A stretch of DNA of 64,000 nt, from the NCBI RefSeq assembly GCF_002083135.2, contig NZ_NBTM02000001.1, forward strand, positions 1,488,001 to 1,552,000. The letters are read 5' to 3'. Both the position numbers and the translations under genes were made by a program. Source of the stretch: Aerococcus viridans (GTDB lineage: Bacteria > Bacillota > Bacilli > Lactobacillales > Aerococcaceae). Of the stretch, positions 26,491 through 36,855 are shown one piece after another; the first letter of the stretch is position 1; each line of letters opens with the position of its first letter. The notes under the pieces were generated by a model. That model had not been told where the DNA came from, did not search any database, and saw only the letters and a program-made list of their open reading frames with translations.

Positions 26491-26653
26491 TTTAGTCTAG
26501 CTTACAGGGGAGATTACGCTGTGGTCTTTGATCGCCTAATGAATTGAAAGTGATAAATCTATGCAACTTTTGACCAACCTTGTTCTCGGTTTCTGACAAG
26601 CTTATGTTACAATGATGATAGTAATGAATTTAGAAGATAAACGGAGGAATACC

Positions 26654-27127
26654 ATGCCATCAATTCAACCAATTTTAGAGAAAATGTTTAACGATAAGAA
26701 AGTACCCGTTAAGAAGAATAAATTCAACGAAGATCAAGTTGTTTTCTCTGGTGCTTACCGCATTGCTGAAGATAAAACAATCCCATTTAACGTGGTAGCG
26801 CGTGAATTTAAGGAAGGTTCGTCGGTTACAGAATACCAAATCACTTATCGTAAATTAGTCCAAGTAGAGGACTTCAATAACCAAACGAAAGCCCTAGCAG
26901 TGATCAATGAAATCAACTTAAAACGTGCAGGCTACTACACTTTAATCCTGACTGGTGACGGGGAAATTTACCTACGTTTATTATCAAGAACCACTGAAGA
27001 CCCACAATTATTGTATGAATTAATGGTCTTTGGTTCAGCGACTGCACGTCTTGTGTACCCTGAATTAGAAGAGAAAATTAATGGCAAAAAGGTTGAAGTA
27101 CTCAAAACCCAACCAAAAGCTGAATAA
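26654..27127 (+). CDS. Conserved hypothetical protein
   Basis: 157 residues, not recognised. The composition is that of a soluble alpha/beta protein (MPSIQPILEKMFNDKKVPVK, later LKRAGYYTLILTGDGEIYLRLL), loosely reminiscent of YbjN/secretion-chaperone folds, which is speculative. ATG 26654 is chosen for its CGGAGG site; an in-frame ATG at 26612 has none. Stand-alone between the hydrolase and the purine operon, ending in a strong terminator. Confidence 0.7.
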   Translation: MPSIQPILEKMFNDKKVPVKKNKFNEDQVVFSGAYRIAEDKTIPFNVVAREFKEGSSVTEYQITYRKLVQVEDFNNQTKALAVINEINLKRAGYYTLILTGDGEIYLRLLSRTTEDPQLLYELMVFGSATARLVYPELEEKINGKKVEVLKTQPKAE

Positions 27128-27195
27128 AAATTCGAATATATAAAAGCTAATCCACCCTTAAAATGTATCTCTAATATTACATGCAAGGGCAGATA

Positions 27196-27241
27196 GGCCG
27201 TCATAAGTGCGCAACTCACCGGACTTATGGCGGTCTTTTTT
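27196..27241 (+). terminator. Rho-independent terminator before the purine operon
   Basis: GGCCGTCATAAGT (27196-27208) pairs with ACTTATGGCGGTC (27223-27235), 13 pairs including wobbles, then seven T. Confidence 0.9.
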
Positions 27242-27526
27242 TGCCCATTTTTCCAGTTTCGCTAGCAAAATTTGCCAAAATACAAAAGTTGCACAATTTT
27301 TATCAATAACATTAAATTCTTAACGTTAAACGCATATGTAAAGTCGAATGTTCGTTTATACAGGCTATTTCCAAACAAAAATTAACCTTTTTTATTAAAA
27401 TGTTCAGTTTTGACTTGTCTTTACTCATAAAGTTCGTTAAGGTAAGCACATGATTATCCGGAAAACGAATATTCATAAATAGTTCAGTGGAAACGTATGT
27501 GTTTAAAAAAGGAGCGATTTTTAGCA
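27242..27526 (+). promoter_or_regulatory. Purine operon upstream region with PurBox-like sites
   Basis: About 285 bases without a gene. AAACGAACATTC on the minus strand (about 27346-27357) and AAACGAATATTC on the + strand (about 27463-27474) resemble the CGAACAWT core of Gram-positive PurR boxes in opposite orientation, but they are over 100 bases apart, more than usual. TTGACT lies at 27410-27415 without a convincing -10. I saw no purine riboswitch core. Confidence 0.35.
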
Positions 27527-28204
27527 ATGCTTATTTATTCAGGTAAGACGAAAAACTTATGCCAAGATGATAACGGCCAATATTATTTCCAATTTAAAGA
27601 CGATGTTACGGGTAAAGATGGGGTATTTGACCCAGGTGAAAACCAAGTAGGGGCGACGATTGAAGGGTCAGGCCACTCCAATGTTGTGCTTTCAACATAC
27701 TTTTTTGAATTATTTAAAGAAAAGAATATTCCAACGCATTATATTTCTTCAAATACTGAAGAAAACACCATGCAGATTGAAAAAGCTTCTGTATTTGGTG
27801 AAGGGTTAGAAGTGATTTGTCGTTTTAAAGCTGTTGGTAGCTTTATCAGACGCTACGGAGCTTACATTGAATCAGGTACACCACTTGATGCCTACGTAGA
27901 GTTCACTTTAAAAGATGATGACCGCCAAGATCCCTTGATTACCCAAGATGCCTTAGAGCAATTAGATATTTTAAAAGCTGGCGAATATGACCAATTAAAA
28001 AAATTAACCCAAGATATTTCCCTAGTTATCAAAGAAGCTTTAGCCGAAAAAGGCTTAGAACTATATGACATTAAATTAGAATTTGGTCGCTTAGACAATT
28101 CTGATGTCATTGTCTTAATCGATGAAGTTGCAGGTGGCAACATGCGTGTCTATAAAGGTGATGAATACATCGAACCTTTAGCACTTGTGCATTACTTTGA
28201 ATAA
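27527..28204 (+). CDS. purC: Phosphoribosylaminoimidazole-succinocarboxamide synthase
   Basis: Joins CAIR and aspartate to form SAICAR using ATP, step 7 of IMP synthesis. 225 residues; YSGKTKNLCQ at the start, ICRFKAVGSFIRRYG and LIDEVAGGNMRVY (nucleotide and metal site) are family motifs. The ATG at 27527 is preferred to the upstream ATG at 27497 because MLIYSGKTKN is the normal start and AAAGGAG precedes it. First gene of purC-L-E-F-M-N-H-D, with short spacing throughout. Confidence 0.96.
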   Translation: MLIYSGKTKNLCQDDNGQYYFQFKDDVTGKDGVFDPGENQVGATIEGSGHSNVVLSTYFFELFKEKNIPTHYISSNTEENTMQIEKASVFGEGLEVICRFKAVGSFIRRYGAYIESGTPLDAYVEFTLKDDDRQDPLITQDALEQLDILKAGEYDQLKKLTQDISLVIKEALAEKGLELYDIKLEFGRLDNSDVIVLIDEVAGGNMRVYKGDEYIEPLALVHYFE

Positions 28205-28217
28205 TTGGAGGCCCAAA

Positions 28218-31200
28218 ATGCAAGTCATTACAAAAAATAATGCTCAATTCGATGTTGAAGGTCAAAAATATACTAAAGAAGCCTTAGAATTTTTAAATTT
28301 TGCTGCGGATACTGAAGTTGCTTTCTACAATCTTTACCAATTTGAGGGTGCTTCTGAAGCTACCCTGGAAGTGGTCCAAAAAGCCTTATTCGATACTGAA
28401 AAGTTAACTTTTATCGAAGCAATCCCGAGCGCTGACTACACTTTCCGCTACCGCCAAGTGACTGGTCAATACAATGAACATGAGCAAATGATGACGGAAA
28501 TGATCCAACATATGCTTGGTTTTGAAGAAGTAAAAGTCTTTCATTCTAAAGTTGTGACTTTAAACAATGTCACACCAGACCAAGGGCAAATTTTTGAAAA
28601 TTATTTCATCAATCCTGTTGAAAATACCGTCATTGCCATGGATGAACCCCCATTTGAAATTTACCCTTCATCTACAGAAGAGCTTGAGGAAGTTGTTGGT
28701 TTCACCGAAATGACTGAAGCTGATTTAATCAACCTAGCTCAAAAATTCTCCATGGATTTAGACGACTTGCTATTTTGCCAAAAATATTTTAAATCTGAAA
28801 ACCGTAATCCTAATTTAACTGAGTTGAAAGTCATTGATACATACTGGTCAGACCACTGCCGTCACACCACTTTCAACACCCAAATCGATATTGTGACCAT
28901 CGATGCCGGTCGCTACGAGCCCTTATTCAAGGCAGCTTTAAATGATTATTTAGAGAAAAGAGCGCAACTTGGCCGATCTGAACGTCCTATCACCCTGATG
29001 GACCTAGGTACAATTCAAAGCCGTTACTTACGGGAAAATGGCATCCTTGACAATGTTGAGATTTCACCTGAAGTGAACGCTTGTGCTTTAGAAATTAAGG
29101 TAGACGTTGATGGCACTGAAGAAGATTGGATCCTTTACTTTAAAAACGAAACCCATAACCACCCGACAGAAATCGAACCATTTGGTGGTGCGTCTACTTG
29201 TGTTGGTGGTGGGGTTCGTGATCCATTATCTGGTAGAAGTTGGGTATACCAAGGAATGCGAATTTCGGGGGCTAAAGACCCTAATCTACCACTTGATGCT
29301 ACCCATCCTGAAAAGTTACCGCAAAGAACCATCACGAAACGTGCCTTAGAAGGTAATAGCGATTACGCCAATCAAATCGGTTTAACGGGTGGTTACGCTG
29401 AAGAAATTTACCATCCTGGTTATGAAGCTAAACGTTTGGAAACAGGGGCTTTAATTTCAGCGGCACCAAAAGAAAATATCGTCCGCGAAATACCAGTCGC
29501 AACAGACAAAATCATCTTATTAGGTGGTCGGACTGGTCGTGACGGTTTAGGTGCAGCCGTTGGGTCTTCGCAAATTCAAACGGAACAATCCCTTGAAAAT
29601 GCAGGAGCTGAAGTACAAAAAGGAGCCGCAGCCATTGAAAGAAAAATTACCCGTTTATTTAGACGCGGTGAAGCAACACGTTTAATCAAACGTTGTAACG
29701 ACTTTGGTGCTGGTGGGATTTCTGTTGCTGTTGGTGAGCTTGCAGATGGCTTGGACATTCAACTGGATGATGTACCGGTGAAATACCCAGGTATGCATGG
29801 TGGTGAAATTGCGCTTTCTGAATCGCAAGAACGTATGGCAGTTGTGGTTGCTGAGAAAGACATTGAAGCCTTTTTACAATACTGCGAAGAGGAAGATGTT
29901 GAGTCGACTATTATTGCTGAAGTGACCGATAATGACCGGATGCAAATGACTTGGTCAGGTAAGCAAATTATTGATTTGTCAAGAGCCTTCTTAGATTCAA
30001 ACGGGGCGACTAAACACGCGAATGCAACCTTACTACAACCGAAAACCCTTTTCCAAAATGATGTGAAAGCAGGGACAGTCTGGGATGAAGCGTCATTAAA
30101 AGCTTATATGTCAACCTTAAATAGAGCGAGCCAAAAGGCTATGGCGGAACAGTTTGACGGTTCGATTGGGCGTGCGTCTGTACTCTTCCCATTCGGTGGT
30201 AAATACCGAGCAACGCCTGAATTAGGTATGGTCTCAAAATTACCAGTTGCTGGCGGTAAAACGATCACAACGTCTGGTATGGCCTATGGATTTGACCCTT
30301 ACTTATCAGAACAATCGCCATTCCACGGGGCTTTCTACTCAGTCATCGAATCAGTCAGCCGCATGGTGGCCTTAGGATTTGACTACAAAGATTTACGTCT
30401 ATCCTTCCAAGAATTCTTTGAAAACTTACAAAATGATCCAGAACGATGGGGTAAGCCAGTTTTATCTCTATTAGGAGCCAACTTAGCCATGTCTGGACTT
30501 GATTTAGCGAGTATCGGTGGGAAGGATTCCATGTCAGGAACCTTTGATGATATCGACGTACCGCCAACTTTATTGTCATTCGCCGTTGCGCAAGGTCGTG
30601 TGGACCAAGTGGTTTCTCGTGCCTTCAAGCAAGTAGGTTCAACAGTTGTCTTAATGGAAAATCCATTAAACCGTGACTGGACTATCGATTTAGACCAAGA
30701 AAAAGCCATTTATGAAACGATCCATCAATTGGCTAAAGGGGAGGCTTTATTAGCTGCTTCGACTGTTGGTTTTAACGGGATGTTGAAAGATTTAATCGAA
30801 ATGTCTTATGGAAATGGGATTTCTGTGGCTGTTTCAGAAGACTTCACCAACCGCTTGGCTGAACCGATGATGGGGGCTTTCCTTTTAGAATTAGCCGGCG
30901 ATCCTAAGGACCTACTTGGGGATATTCCTTACCAAGTTGTTGGCCAAACGCAAGCGGATACCATTCAAATTGCTGGTCAAGACTACGCTGTTAAGGCGAT
31001 TGAAGCTGCCTCAAATGAAGTTTTTGCTTCTGTATTTGATCAGATTGAACATGCTGACCGCCAAACACCTGAAATTGTCGCAGGCAATAGTTTTGCATGT
31101 CCTAATAGTTCTCTTGGCCAGACAGCAACCCCTGTTAAAGCCTTAATCCCTGTTTTATACGGAACCAATGGTGAATATGACTTACAATTTGCCCTTGAAG

Positions 31201-31880
31201 AAGCTGGATTTGACTGTCAAGTGATGGTTATCGCCGACTCATCAAATGCCAAATTCGAGCAATCAATTCAAACGTTACTTGAAAACTTAAAAGATACACA
31301 ATTACTGGCTATACCTAATGGGTCAATCTTTGGTAACCAAACGGATGAACAAGGTCGTGCTTGGGAATTGATCCTTAACAGACCGGATGTCAGCCAAGCT
31401 ATTGACGCTCATTTACAAGCCGACCGCTTAATTATCGGGTCTGGATCTGCTTTCTCAGCCTTAATCCGCACTGGTTTAATTGAATTTGGCCAAGTGACTG
31501 GTCATTCAGCGATTCGTGTTTTACCAAATCAAAACGGCAAGTTCGTGTCTGATTTGACTACTGGTCGTGTGGTTGCTGAAAAATCAGCCTTTACCACTGG
31601 TCGAGCTAACAAAACCTATACCGCACCGCTTGCAACAGCATTTGGTCGCGTCGTATTAGGTGAAGCAGAAGAAAAAATCAAAGCCAATGGTCAAGTGATT
31701 GCCGCTTTCGATACTTATTTTGCAGAAGAAAATATTGACGGCTTAGCTAGTCCAAATGGTTTAGTCTTTGGGACCATCTCTTCATTTGAAAGAAGTGGGC
31801 AAGACCTCTACCAAAACGTGCCAAGTCAAGGTGAAAATCCATTCTTAACTGAAGCTTTTGCATATTTAAACGCCAAATAG
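28218..31880 (+). CDS. purL: FGAM synthase PurL (single chain), glutaminase triad degenerate
   Basis: Converts FGAR to FGAM with ATP and an amide nitrogen. 1220 residues, the long single-chain form, so no purS or purQ is needed. The synthase part looks functional: ETHNHPT and [32 protein letters not shown]. The C-terminal amidotransferase domain (from about residue 985) keeps its outline but not its chemistry: where relatives read GICNGFQ this one reads GSGSAFS, putting Gly1076 at the catalytic Cys; the SHGEG strand is gone; and the GHSER/PHPER His is Ser1189, with only Glu1191 left. Start ATG 28218 has GGAGG. It may therefore use free ammonia. Confidence 0.96.
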   Translation: MQVITKNNAQFDVEGQKYTKEALEFLNFAADTEVAFYNLYQFEGASEATLEVVQKALFDTEKLTFIEAIPSADYTFRYRQVTGQYNEHEQMMTEMIQHMLGFEEVKVFHSKVVTLNNVTPDQGQIFENYFINPVENTVIAMDEPPFEIYPSSTEELEEVVGFTEMTEADLINLAQKFSMDLDDLLFCQKYFKSENRNPNLTELKVIDTYWSDHCRHTTFNTQIDIVTIDAGRYEPLFKAALNDYLEKRAQLGRSERPITLMDLGTIQSRYLRENGILDNVEISPEVNACALEIKVDVDGTEEDWILYFKNETHNHPTEIEPFGGASTCVGGGVRDPLSGRSWVYQGMRISGAKDPNLPLDATHPEKLPQRTITKRALEGNSDYANQIGLTGGYAEEIYHPGYEAKRLETGALISAAPKENIVREIPVATDKIILLGGRTGRDGLGAAVGSSQIQTEQSLENAGAEVQKGAAAIERKITRLFRRGEATRLIKRCNDFGAGGISVAVGELADGLDIQLDDVPVKYPGMHGGEIALSESQERMAVVVAEKDIEAFLQYCEEEDVESTIIAEVTDNDRMQMTWSGKQIIDLSRAFLDSNGATKHANATLLQPKTLFQNDVKAGTVWDEASLKAYMSTLNRASQKAMAEQFDGSIGRASVLFPFGGKYRATPELGMVSKLPVAGGKTITTSGMAYGFDPYLSEQSPFHGAFYSVIESVSRMVALGFDYKDLRLSFQEFFENLQNDPERWGKPVLSLLGANLAMSGLDLASIGGKDSMSGTFDDIDVPPTLLSFAVAQGRVDQVVSRAFKQVGSTVVLMENPLNRDWTIDLDQEKAIYETIHQLAKGEALLAASTVGFNGMLKDLIEMSYGNGISVAVSEDFTNRLAEPMMGAFLLELAGDPKDLLGDIPYQVVGQTQADTIQIAGQDYAVKAIEAASNEVFASVFDQIEHADRQTPEIVAGNSFACPNSSLGQTATPVKALIPVLYGTNGEYDLQFALEEAGFDCQVMVIADSSNAKFEQSIQTLLENLKDTQLLAIPNGSIFGNQTDEQGRAWELILNRPDVSQAIDAHLQADRLIIGSGSAFSALIRTGLIEFGQVTGHSAIRVLPNQNGKFVSDLTTGRVVAEKSAFTTGRANKTYTAPLATAFGRVVLGEAEEKIKANGQVIAAFDTYFAEENIDGLASPNGLVFGTISSFERSGQDLYQNVPSQGENPFLTEAFAYLNAK

Positions 31881-31894
31881 GAGGATATTATATT

Positions 31895-32374
31895 ATGTTC
31901 GTTAGAATTATTATGGGTAGTTCAAGTGATGTTGAAATCGCCCGCAAAGTAACTAGTAACCTAAGTAAATTTGAAATTCCTTACCAAGTATCTGTGATTT
32001 CTGCTCACCGCGCTTTAGATGATCTACAAGCCTTAGTTGGTCAAAATGACGCTGACCTTTATATCGGTATTGCCGGTAAAGCAGCGCATTTACCAGGGGT
32101 GATTGCTGGTATGACTGTTAAACCAGTAATCGGTGTACCGGTAAAATCTTCAACCTTGTCAGGTTTAGATGCCTTGTTATCTATCGTTCAAATGCCTAAA
32201 GGTGTCCCAGTTGCGACAGTGGCCCTTGATGGCGGCGAAAACGCGGCTATTTTAGCCGTACAAGTTTTAGCGGTGGCAGACCAAGCTTTAACAGAAAAAT
32301 TAAACGACTATAAAAAAGAATTAAGCGCGGGTGTTCGCGACATGAACAACGAAGCAGCGATTCAAGCGTTGTAG
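31895..32374 (+). CDS. purE: N5-CAIR mutase / AIR carboxylase PurE
   Basis: Forms CAIR, step 6 of IMP synthesis. 159 residues. SAHR and [26 protein letters not shown] are class I (PurK-dependent) features, but the phosphate/active loop reads [10 protein letters not shown] where class I has AGAGGAAHLPG; the basic residue after AG and a shortened NAAILA loop are reminiscent of class II AIR carboxylases, which use CO2 directly. No purK lies in the operon. The position between purL and purF is unusual. Start ATG 31895 follows AGGAGG. Confidence 0.93.
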   Translation: MFVRIIMGSSSDVEIARKVTSNLSKFEIPYQVSVISAHRALDDLQALVGQNDADLYIGIAGKAAHLPGVIAGMTVKPVIGVPVKSSTLSGLDALLSIVQMPKGVPVATVALDGGENAAILAVQVLAVADQALTEKLNDYKKELSAGVRDMNNEAAIQAL

Positions 32375-32385
32375 CAGGTGGCTAA

Positions 32386-33636
32386 ATGAGTGGTATTTTA
32401 GGCGTTTACTCTTTCGATAATATTGAAGCATTTCCGCATTTATATTACGGTCTCTATGCTTTGCAACACCGAGGGCAAGCGGCTGTCGGTATTGGAACAA
32501 TTACGCCAGATGGTGACAGTCAATTGATCCGTGAAAAAGGGTTAATCAGTGAACATTTTGGTGACGGTTTGATTGAACATATGCCGGGGAATAAGGGGAT
32601 TGGATTTGTCCAATACCCCTTTGAGAACCGGGAAAGTGAGCCTATGCCTTTTTACCATGAGGGGGCTTTAATGGCGATTGATGGGGAAATTGAAAATGAA
32701 GATTTCACCTACCAGGCTTGTATTGAAGTGCTTGGGCAAGATATTGAAACAATTAAGGCTTATTTTGAAGCTTTAATCGGTAAATTTACATTGATTTATA
32801 TGAACAATGACCGGTTTATCGCCTATAAACATTTGGACGGGATTAAACCTTTAGCCATTGGGAAGATGGATGATACCATCATTGCGAGTTCAGAAACGGC
32901 AGCTATTGATTCGATCGCTGGGCACGTAATTCGTGAAATCCAACCGGGTGAATTGTTTATTCAAACAAAAACACAATGCATTTCTTACTACCTATCAGCC
33001 AACATGGAAGCAACTGAAAGCCTGGATGCCTTCGAGTTTATTTATACGGCGCGTCCGGACTCCATTCTAGACGGGATTTCTGTCTATGATGCGCGTTATC
33101 GTTTAGGAGAAACCTTATGGCAAGAAGACCAATTGCACAAAGGAATTGTGATTGGGGCACCAGAATCGGGTGTGATTTCGTCTATGGGTTATGCTAAGGC
33201 GTCAGGATTACCCTATGAGCAAGGATTTGTCCGTAACCGTTATATTGGACGGACCTTTATCCAGTCATCGAAAACCATTCGTGAACGAAATATTGAAATC
33301 AAATTGACCCCAATTAAAAGTATTGTGGCCAATCGTGAAGTCATTTTAATCGATGATTCCATTGTGCGGGGTTCAACTATTAAACGAACAGTCAACACCT
33401 TAAAAGAAGCAGGCGCAAGTAAGATTCATGTGCGCATTGCTGCGCCGCCAGTTGTGAAGGGTGAATCGATGACCGTGGATATTCCAGACAAGCACCAACT
33501 TGTGGCTTACAACCGGACTATTGAAGAAGTGAGAGATTTGATTGGCTGTGATAGCTTGAAATATATTTCTTTAGATGGGTTCCACCGTGCCATCGGGCGC
33601 AGTAAACTTTATGAACCTTATTTTACTGAAGAATAA
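32386..33636 (+). CDS. purF: PRPP amidotransferase PurF with degenerate glutaminase site
   Basis: Makes phosphoribosylamine from PRPP, the first step of purine synthesis. 416 residues, shorter than the usual 470. The phosphoribosyltransferase domain is good: PRPP loop VILIDDSIVRGST. The N-terminal Ntn glutaminase domain is not: the chain starts MSGILGVYS where relatives have the nucleophile in CGVFG, so Cys is Ser2; the RYST/RYAT Arg is Gln76 (GFVQYPF) and the oxyanion Asn of HNG is Asp99 (AIDG). A TAA directly before the ATG excludes an upstream Cys. The C-terminal LCxACF cluster that ligates Fe-S in Bacillus-type PurF is also gone. Ammonia-dependent activity is the likely remaining function. 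Confidence 0.95.
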   Translation: MSGILGVYSFDNIEAFPHLYYGLYALQHRGQAAVGIGTITPDGDSQLIREKGLISEHFGDGLIEHMPGNKGIGFVQYPFENRESEPMPFYHEGALMAIDGEIENEDFTYQACIEVLGQDIETIKAYFEALIGKFTLIYMNNDRFIAYKHLDGIKPLAIGKMDDTIIASSETAAIDSIAGHVIREIQPGELFIQTKTQCISYYLSANMEATESLDAFEFIYTARPDSILDGISVYDARYRLGETLWQEDQLHKGIVIGAPESGVISSMGYAKASGLPYEQGFVRNRYIGRTFIQSSKTIRERNIEIKLTPIKSIVANREVILIDDSIVRGSTIKRTVNTLKEAGASKIHVRIAAPPVVKGESMTVDIPDKHQLVAYNRTIEEVRDLIGCDSLKYISLDGFHRAIGRSKLYEPYFTEE

Positions 33637-33666
33637 GCGACAAATAGAAGATAATAGGAGAGCGAA

Positions 33667-34692
33667 ATGGGATTAGATTATAAGTCTGCTGGGGTCAACA
33701 AAGAAGCCGGCTACCAGCAGGTGCAATTAATTAAAGACATGATGAAAGCCACTTATACAGATCAGGTGATGACTGAAACAGGTGGCTTTTCAGGTATGGT
33801 TGAACTAGGTGCGTCTGATATGAAGGCGCCCGTCTTAGTTTCTGGAACTGACGGGGTGGGGACCAAATTAATGGTGGCCCAAGAAGTTGGTATCCATGAT
33901 ACCGTTGGGATGGACCTTGTCGCGATGTGTGTCAATGACATTATCTGTCAAGGTGCCAAGCCCTTATTTTTCCTTGACTATATTGCAACAGGTAAACTAG
34001 TTCCTGAGAAAATGGCCAGCATCGTCCAAGGGGTAGCTGATGGTTGTAAACAAGCTGGTGCTGCCTTAATTGGTGGTGAAACTGCTGAAATGCCAGGTAT
34101 GTACGGCGAAGATGACTATGATTTGGCCGGATTTGCCGTCGGTCTTGTCGATAAAGAAAAAATCATTTCAGGAAAAGACATCAAAGCGGGCGATATTGCT
34201 ATTGCCTTGCCGTCCTCTGGCGTCCATTCTAATGGATTTTCATTAGTTAGAGCAATATTAGAAAAAAATAATATTTCTTTTAATGATCAATATCGAGATA
34301 CTAATAGGACGGTGGGCGAAGTTTTACTGACACCCACAAAAATCTATGCTAAAGATGTGCTAGCTTTAATCGAGGCCGTGACTGTCAAAGGGCTAGCCCA
34401 TATTACAGGCGGTGGTTTATTTGAAAACGTACCGCGTACTTTACCTGAAGGCCTTGGGTTAGCGGTTAACCGTGACCAAATCCCGACGCTAGATATTTTT
34501 GACTATTTACAAGATCTAGGCCAGGTGGCAGAGGATGAAATGTTTGGGACCTTTAACATGGGGGTTGGTATGGTCATTTTCCTAGACCCAGCGGATGTTG
34601 ACACAGCCTTACAAGTTTTAGTGGCTAATGACAGCGGCGCCTTTAAATTAGGGCAGGTGACGACGCAAGCTGACGGAGTGACTTTTGTATGA
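33667..34692 (+). CDS. purM: Phosphoribosylformylglycinamidine cyclo-ligase (AIR synthase)
   Basis: ATP-dependent ring closure of FGAM to AIR, step 5. 341 residues: GVGTKLMVAQE, DLVAMCVNDI, GGETAEMPGMY and ALPSSGVHSNGFSL are typical. Start ATG 33667 with AGGAGAG. The stop overlaps the purN start by four bases (ATGA), so translation is coupled. Confidence 0.97.
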   Translation: MGLDYKSAGVNKEAGYQQVQLIKDMMKATYTDQVMTETGGFSGMVELGASDMKAPVLVSGTDGVGTKLMVAQEVGIHDTVGMDLVAMCVNDIICQGAKPLFFLDYIATGKLVPEKMASIVQGVADGCKQAGAALIGGETAEMPGMYGEDDYDLAGFAVGLVDKEKIISGKDIKAGDIAIALPSSGVHSNGFSLVRAILEKNNISFNDQYRDTNRTVGEVLLTPTKIYAKDVLALIEAVTVKGLAHITGGGLFENVPRTLPEGLGLAVNRDQIPTLDIFDYLQDLGQVAEDEMFGTFNMGVGMVIFLDPADVDTALQVLVANDSGAFKLGQVTTQADGVTFV

Positions 34693-35252
34693 TCAAAATT
34701 GGCGTTTTAATTTCTGGCGGTGGGACCAATCTGCAGGCCATTATAGATGCTTGTCGGTTAGGCGACTTACCAGCTGAAGTGTCAGTGGTCATTTCAAATA
34801 AGGCGGATGCTTATGGTCTAGAACGGGCCAAAAAGGCTGGGATTGACCAATTATATACCAATGATGATGAGCGTATTTTAGCGACTTTACAGGCCTATGA
34901 TGTGGATATTGTGGTTTTAGCAGGATACTTGAAATTGATTGCCAAAGACCTGGTCCAAGCTTTTGATGGCCGGATGTTGAATATTCATCCGTCACTTATT
35001 CCGGCATTTTCAGGTAAGGGGTATTATGGGTTAAAAGTCCATCAAGCAGCTATTGATCGTGGGGTTAAAGTGACTGGAGCGACCGTTCATTTAGTGGACG
35101 AAAATTTTGATGAGGGGAAAATTCTGATTCAAGAGGTGGTTGCCATCTTGCCGACAGACACTGCAGAAACCTTGCAGGCACGCGTTTTAGCAGTAGAACA
35201 CAGTATATTAGTCACAGCTATTGCTGAGGTCATTAGCGGTCTAGACGGCTAG
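34689..35252 (+). CDS. purN: Phosphoribosylglycinamide formyltransferase
   Basis: Transfers a formyl group from 10-formyl-THF to GAR, step 3. 187 residues. ISGGGTNLQAIID binds phosphate; the catalytic Asn-His-Asp set is visible in NIHPSLIPAF and the later HLVDENFDEG. Overlaps purM by four bases. No oddity. Confidence 0.97.
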   Translation: MIKIGVLISGGGTNLQAIIDACRLGDLPAEVSVVISNKADAYGLERAKKAGIDQLYTNDDERILATLQAYDVDIVVLAGYLKLIAKDLVQAFDGRMLNIHPSLIPAFSGKGYYGLKVHQAAIDRGVKVTGATVHLVDENFDEGKILIQEVVAILPTDTAETLQARVLAVEHSILVTAIAEVISGLDG

Positions 35253-35304
35253 GTTTAGCGATTAAGCGAAGAAAAAAATATTACGGAGACATAAGGAGAC
35301 AAAA

Positions 35305-36825
35305 ATGAAAAGAGCTTTAATTTCTGTTTACGATAAGACTGGTATTGTTGAATTTGCGACCAAATTAGACCAATTAGGTTGGGAAATCATCTCTACAGGT
35401 GGGACAAAATCTTTATTAGAAGAAGCTGGCATCAAGGTGATTTCTGTTGAAGAAGTAACCAATTCACCTGAAATTTTACAGGGGCGTGTGAAGACCTTAC
35501 ATCCACATATTCATGGTGGGATCTTATTCAACCGTGACATTCCTGAACATCAAGAAACAGTTGACGAATTGGGGATTCATGCCATTGATATGGTGATCAA
35601 CAGCTTATATCCATTTGAAGAAACCGTAAAAAATACGGCCTCATCTAAGGCAGAAATTATCGAAAAAATCGATGTTGGTGGTCCTTCAATGATCCGTGCA
35701 GCAGCTAAAAACTACAAAGACGTCTTAATTGTCACAGACGCAGCGGATTATGATTTAGTTGCTGATGCTTTGGAAAATGATCACAATACCCTTGAATTAC
35801 GGGAAAAATTAGCTGCAAAAGCCTTCAGATTAACGGCTTTCTATGATGCCATGATCGCTGAGTACTTTACTGGCCTAGTTGATGAGAAATTCCCAGAATT
35901 ATTGACAAAAGCCTTCCGTTATAAGGAAGAATTACGTTACGGTGAAAATCCCCACCAAGCGGCTGTTTACTATGAAAGTCCGCTTGAAGAAGACTTTGAC
36001 CTAGAACAATTACATGGGAAACAAATTTCTTATAACAACTACAATGACATGCGGGCTAATATGGACCTTGTCCAAGAGTTTGACGAGCCAGTTTGTGTGG
36101 CAGTCAAACATGCTAATCCATGTGGAGTAGCGGTTGCTGATACACCGGCAGACGCCTACAGAAAAGCATTTGCTGGGGACCCAGTGTCTATTTTCGGTGG
36201 GATTATTGGTTTTAACCGTACGGTTGATGCTGAAACGGCTGAAGAATTGTCGAAAATTTTCCTAGAAATTATCGTGGCGCCTGACTTTACGGAAGAAGCT
36301 TTTGCCATTTTGGCCAAAAAGAAAAATCTACGTTTAGTGAAATCAACGAAATTAGGTGAATTCAAGGGTAAAGGGAAAACTTATAAGGAAACAGTGGGCG
36401 GCTTGTTAATCCAAGATAAAGACTTACCAATCTACGCTGAAACAGGTCTTGAACTTAAAACAGACCGTCAAGTAACGGACAAAGAGTTAGAAGATATGGA
36501 CTTCGCTTGGAAAGTGGCTAAACACTGTGCGTCAAACGCTATGGTCATTGCAAAGGACAAACAAACCTACGCTTTAGGTCACGGGGAAGTGCGTCGCGTA
36601 TGGGCGCTTGAAGATGCCTTACATCGGTCTGAATTCCCATTAGAAGGGGCAGTTGTCGCTTCAGACGGCTTCTTCTTCCCAGATACCATCGACAGTTTAC
36701 ATGAATATGGTATTAAAGCCATCGTACAACCAGGTGGTTCTGTCCAAGATGAGAAAGTGATTCAAGCAGCAAAAGCTTACGATATTTCAGTTGTGTTCAC
36801 TGGCATGCGTCATTTCAAACACTAA
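35305..36825 (+). CDS. purH: Bifunctional AICAR transformylase / IMP cyclohydrolase
   Basis: Last two steps of IMP synthesis. 506 residues: N-terminal cyclohydrolase domain with SVYDKTGI, STGGT and GRVKTLHP, C-terminal transformylase domain with RYGENPHQ, VKHANPCGVA and GGSVQDEKVI. Start ATG 35305 with AAGGAG. Standard length. Confidence 0.97.
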   Translation: MKRALISVYDKTGIVEFATKLDQLGWEIISTGGTKSLLEEAGIKVISVEEVTNSPEILQGRVKTLHPHIHGGILFNRDIPEHQETVDELGIHAIDMVINSLYPFEETVKNTASSKAEIIEKIDVGGPSMIRAAAKNYKDVLIVTDAADYDLVADALENDHNTLELREKLAAKAFRLTAFYDAMIAEYFTGLVDEKFPELLTKAFRYKEELRYGENPHQAAVYYESPLEEDFDLEQLHGKQISYNNYNDMRANMDLVQEFDEPVCVAVKHANPCGVAVADTPADAYRKAFAGDPVSIFGGIIGFNRTVDAETAEELSKIFLEIIVAPDFTEEAFAILAKKKNLRLVKSTKLGEFKGKGKTYKETVGGLLIQDKDLPIYAETGLELKTDRQVTDKELEDMDFAWKVAKHCASNAMVIAKDKQTYALGHGEVRRVWALEDALHRSEFPLEGAVVASDGFFFPDTIDSLHEYGIKAIVQPGGSVQDEKVIQAAKAYDISVVFTGMRHFKH

Positions 36826-36855
36826 TGACGAGCTGTTCATTCCTAAGGAGAAATC

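Noticed and set aside
27242-27526. Purine riboswitch before purC
   Set aside because: The three-way junction and conserved loop bases could not be found; only PurBox-like sites are seen.
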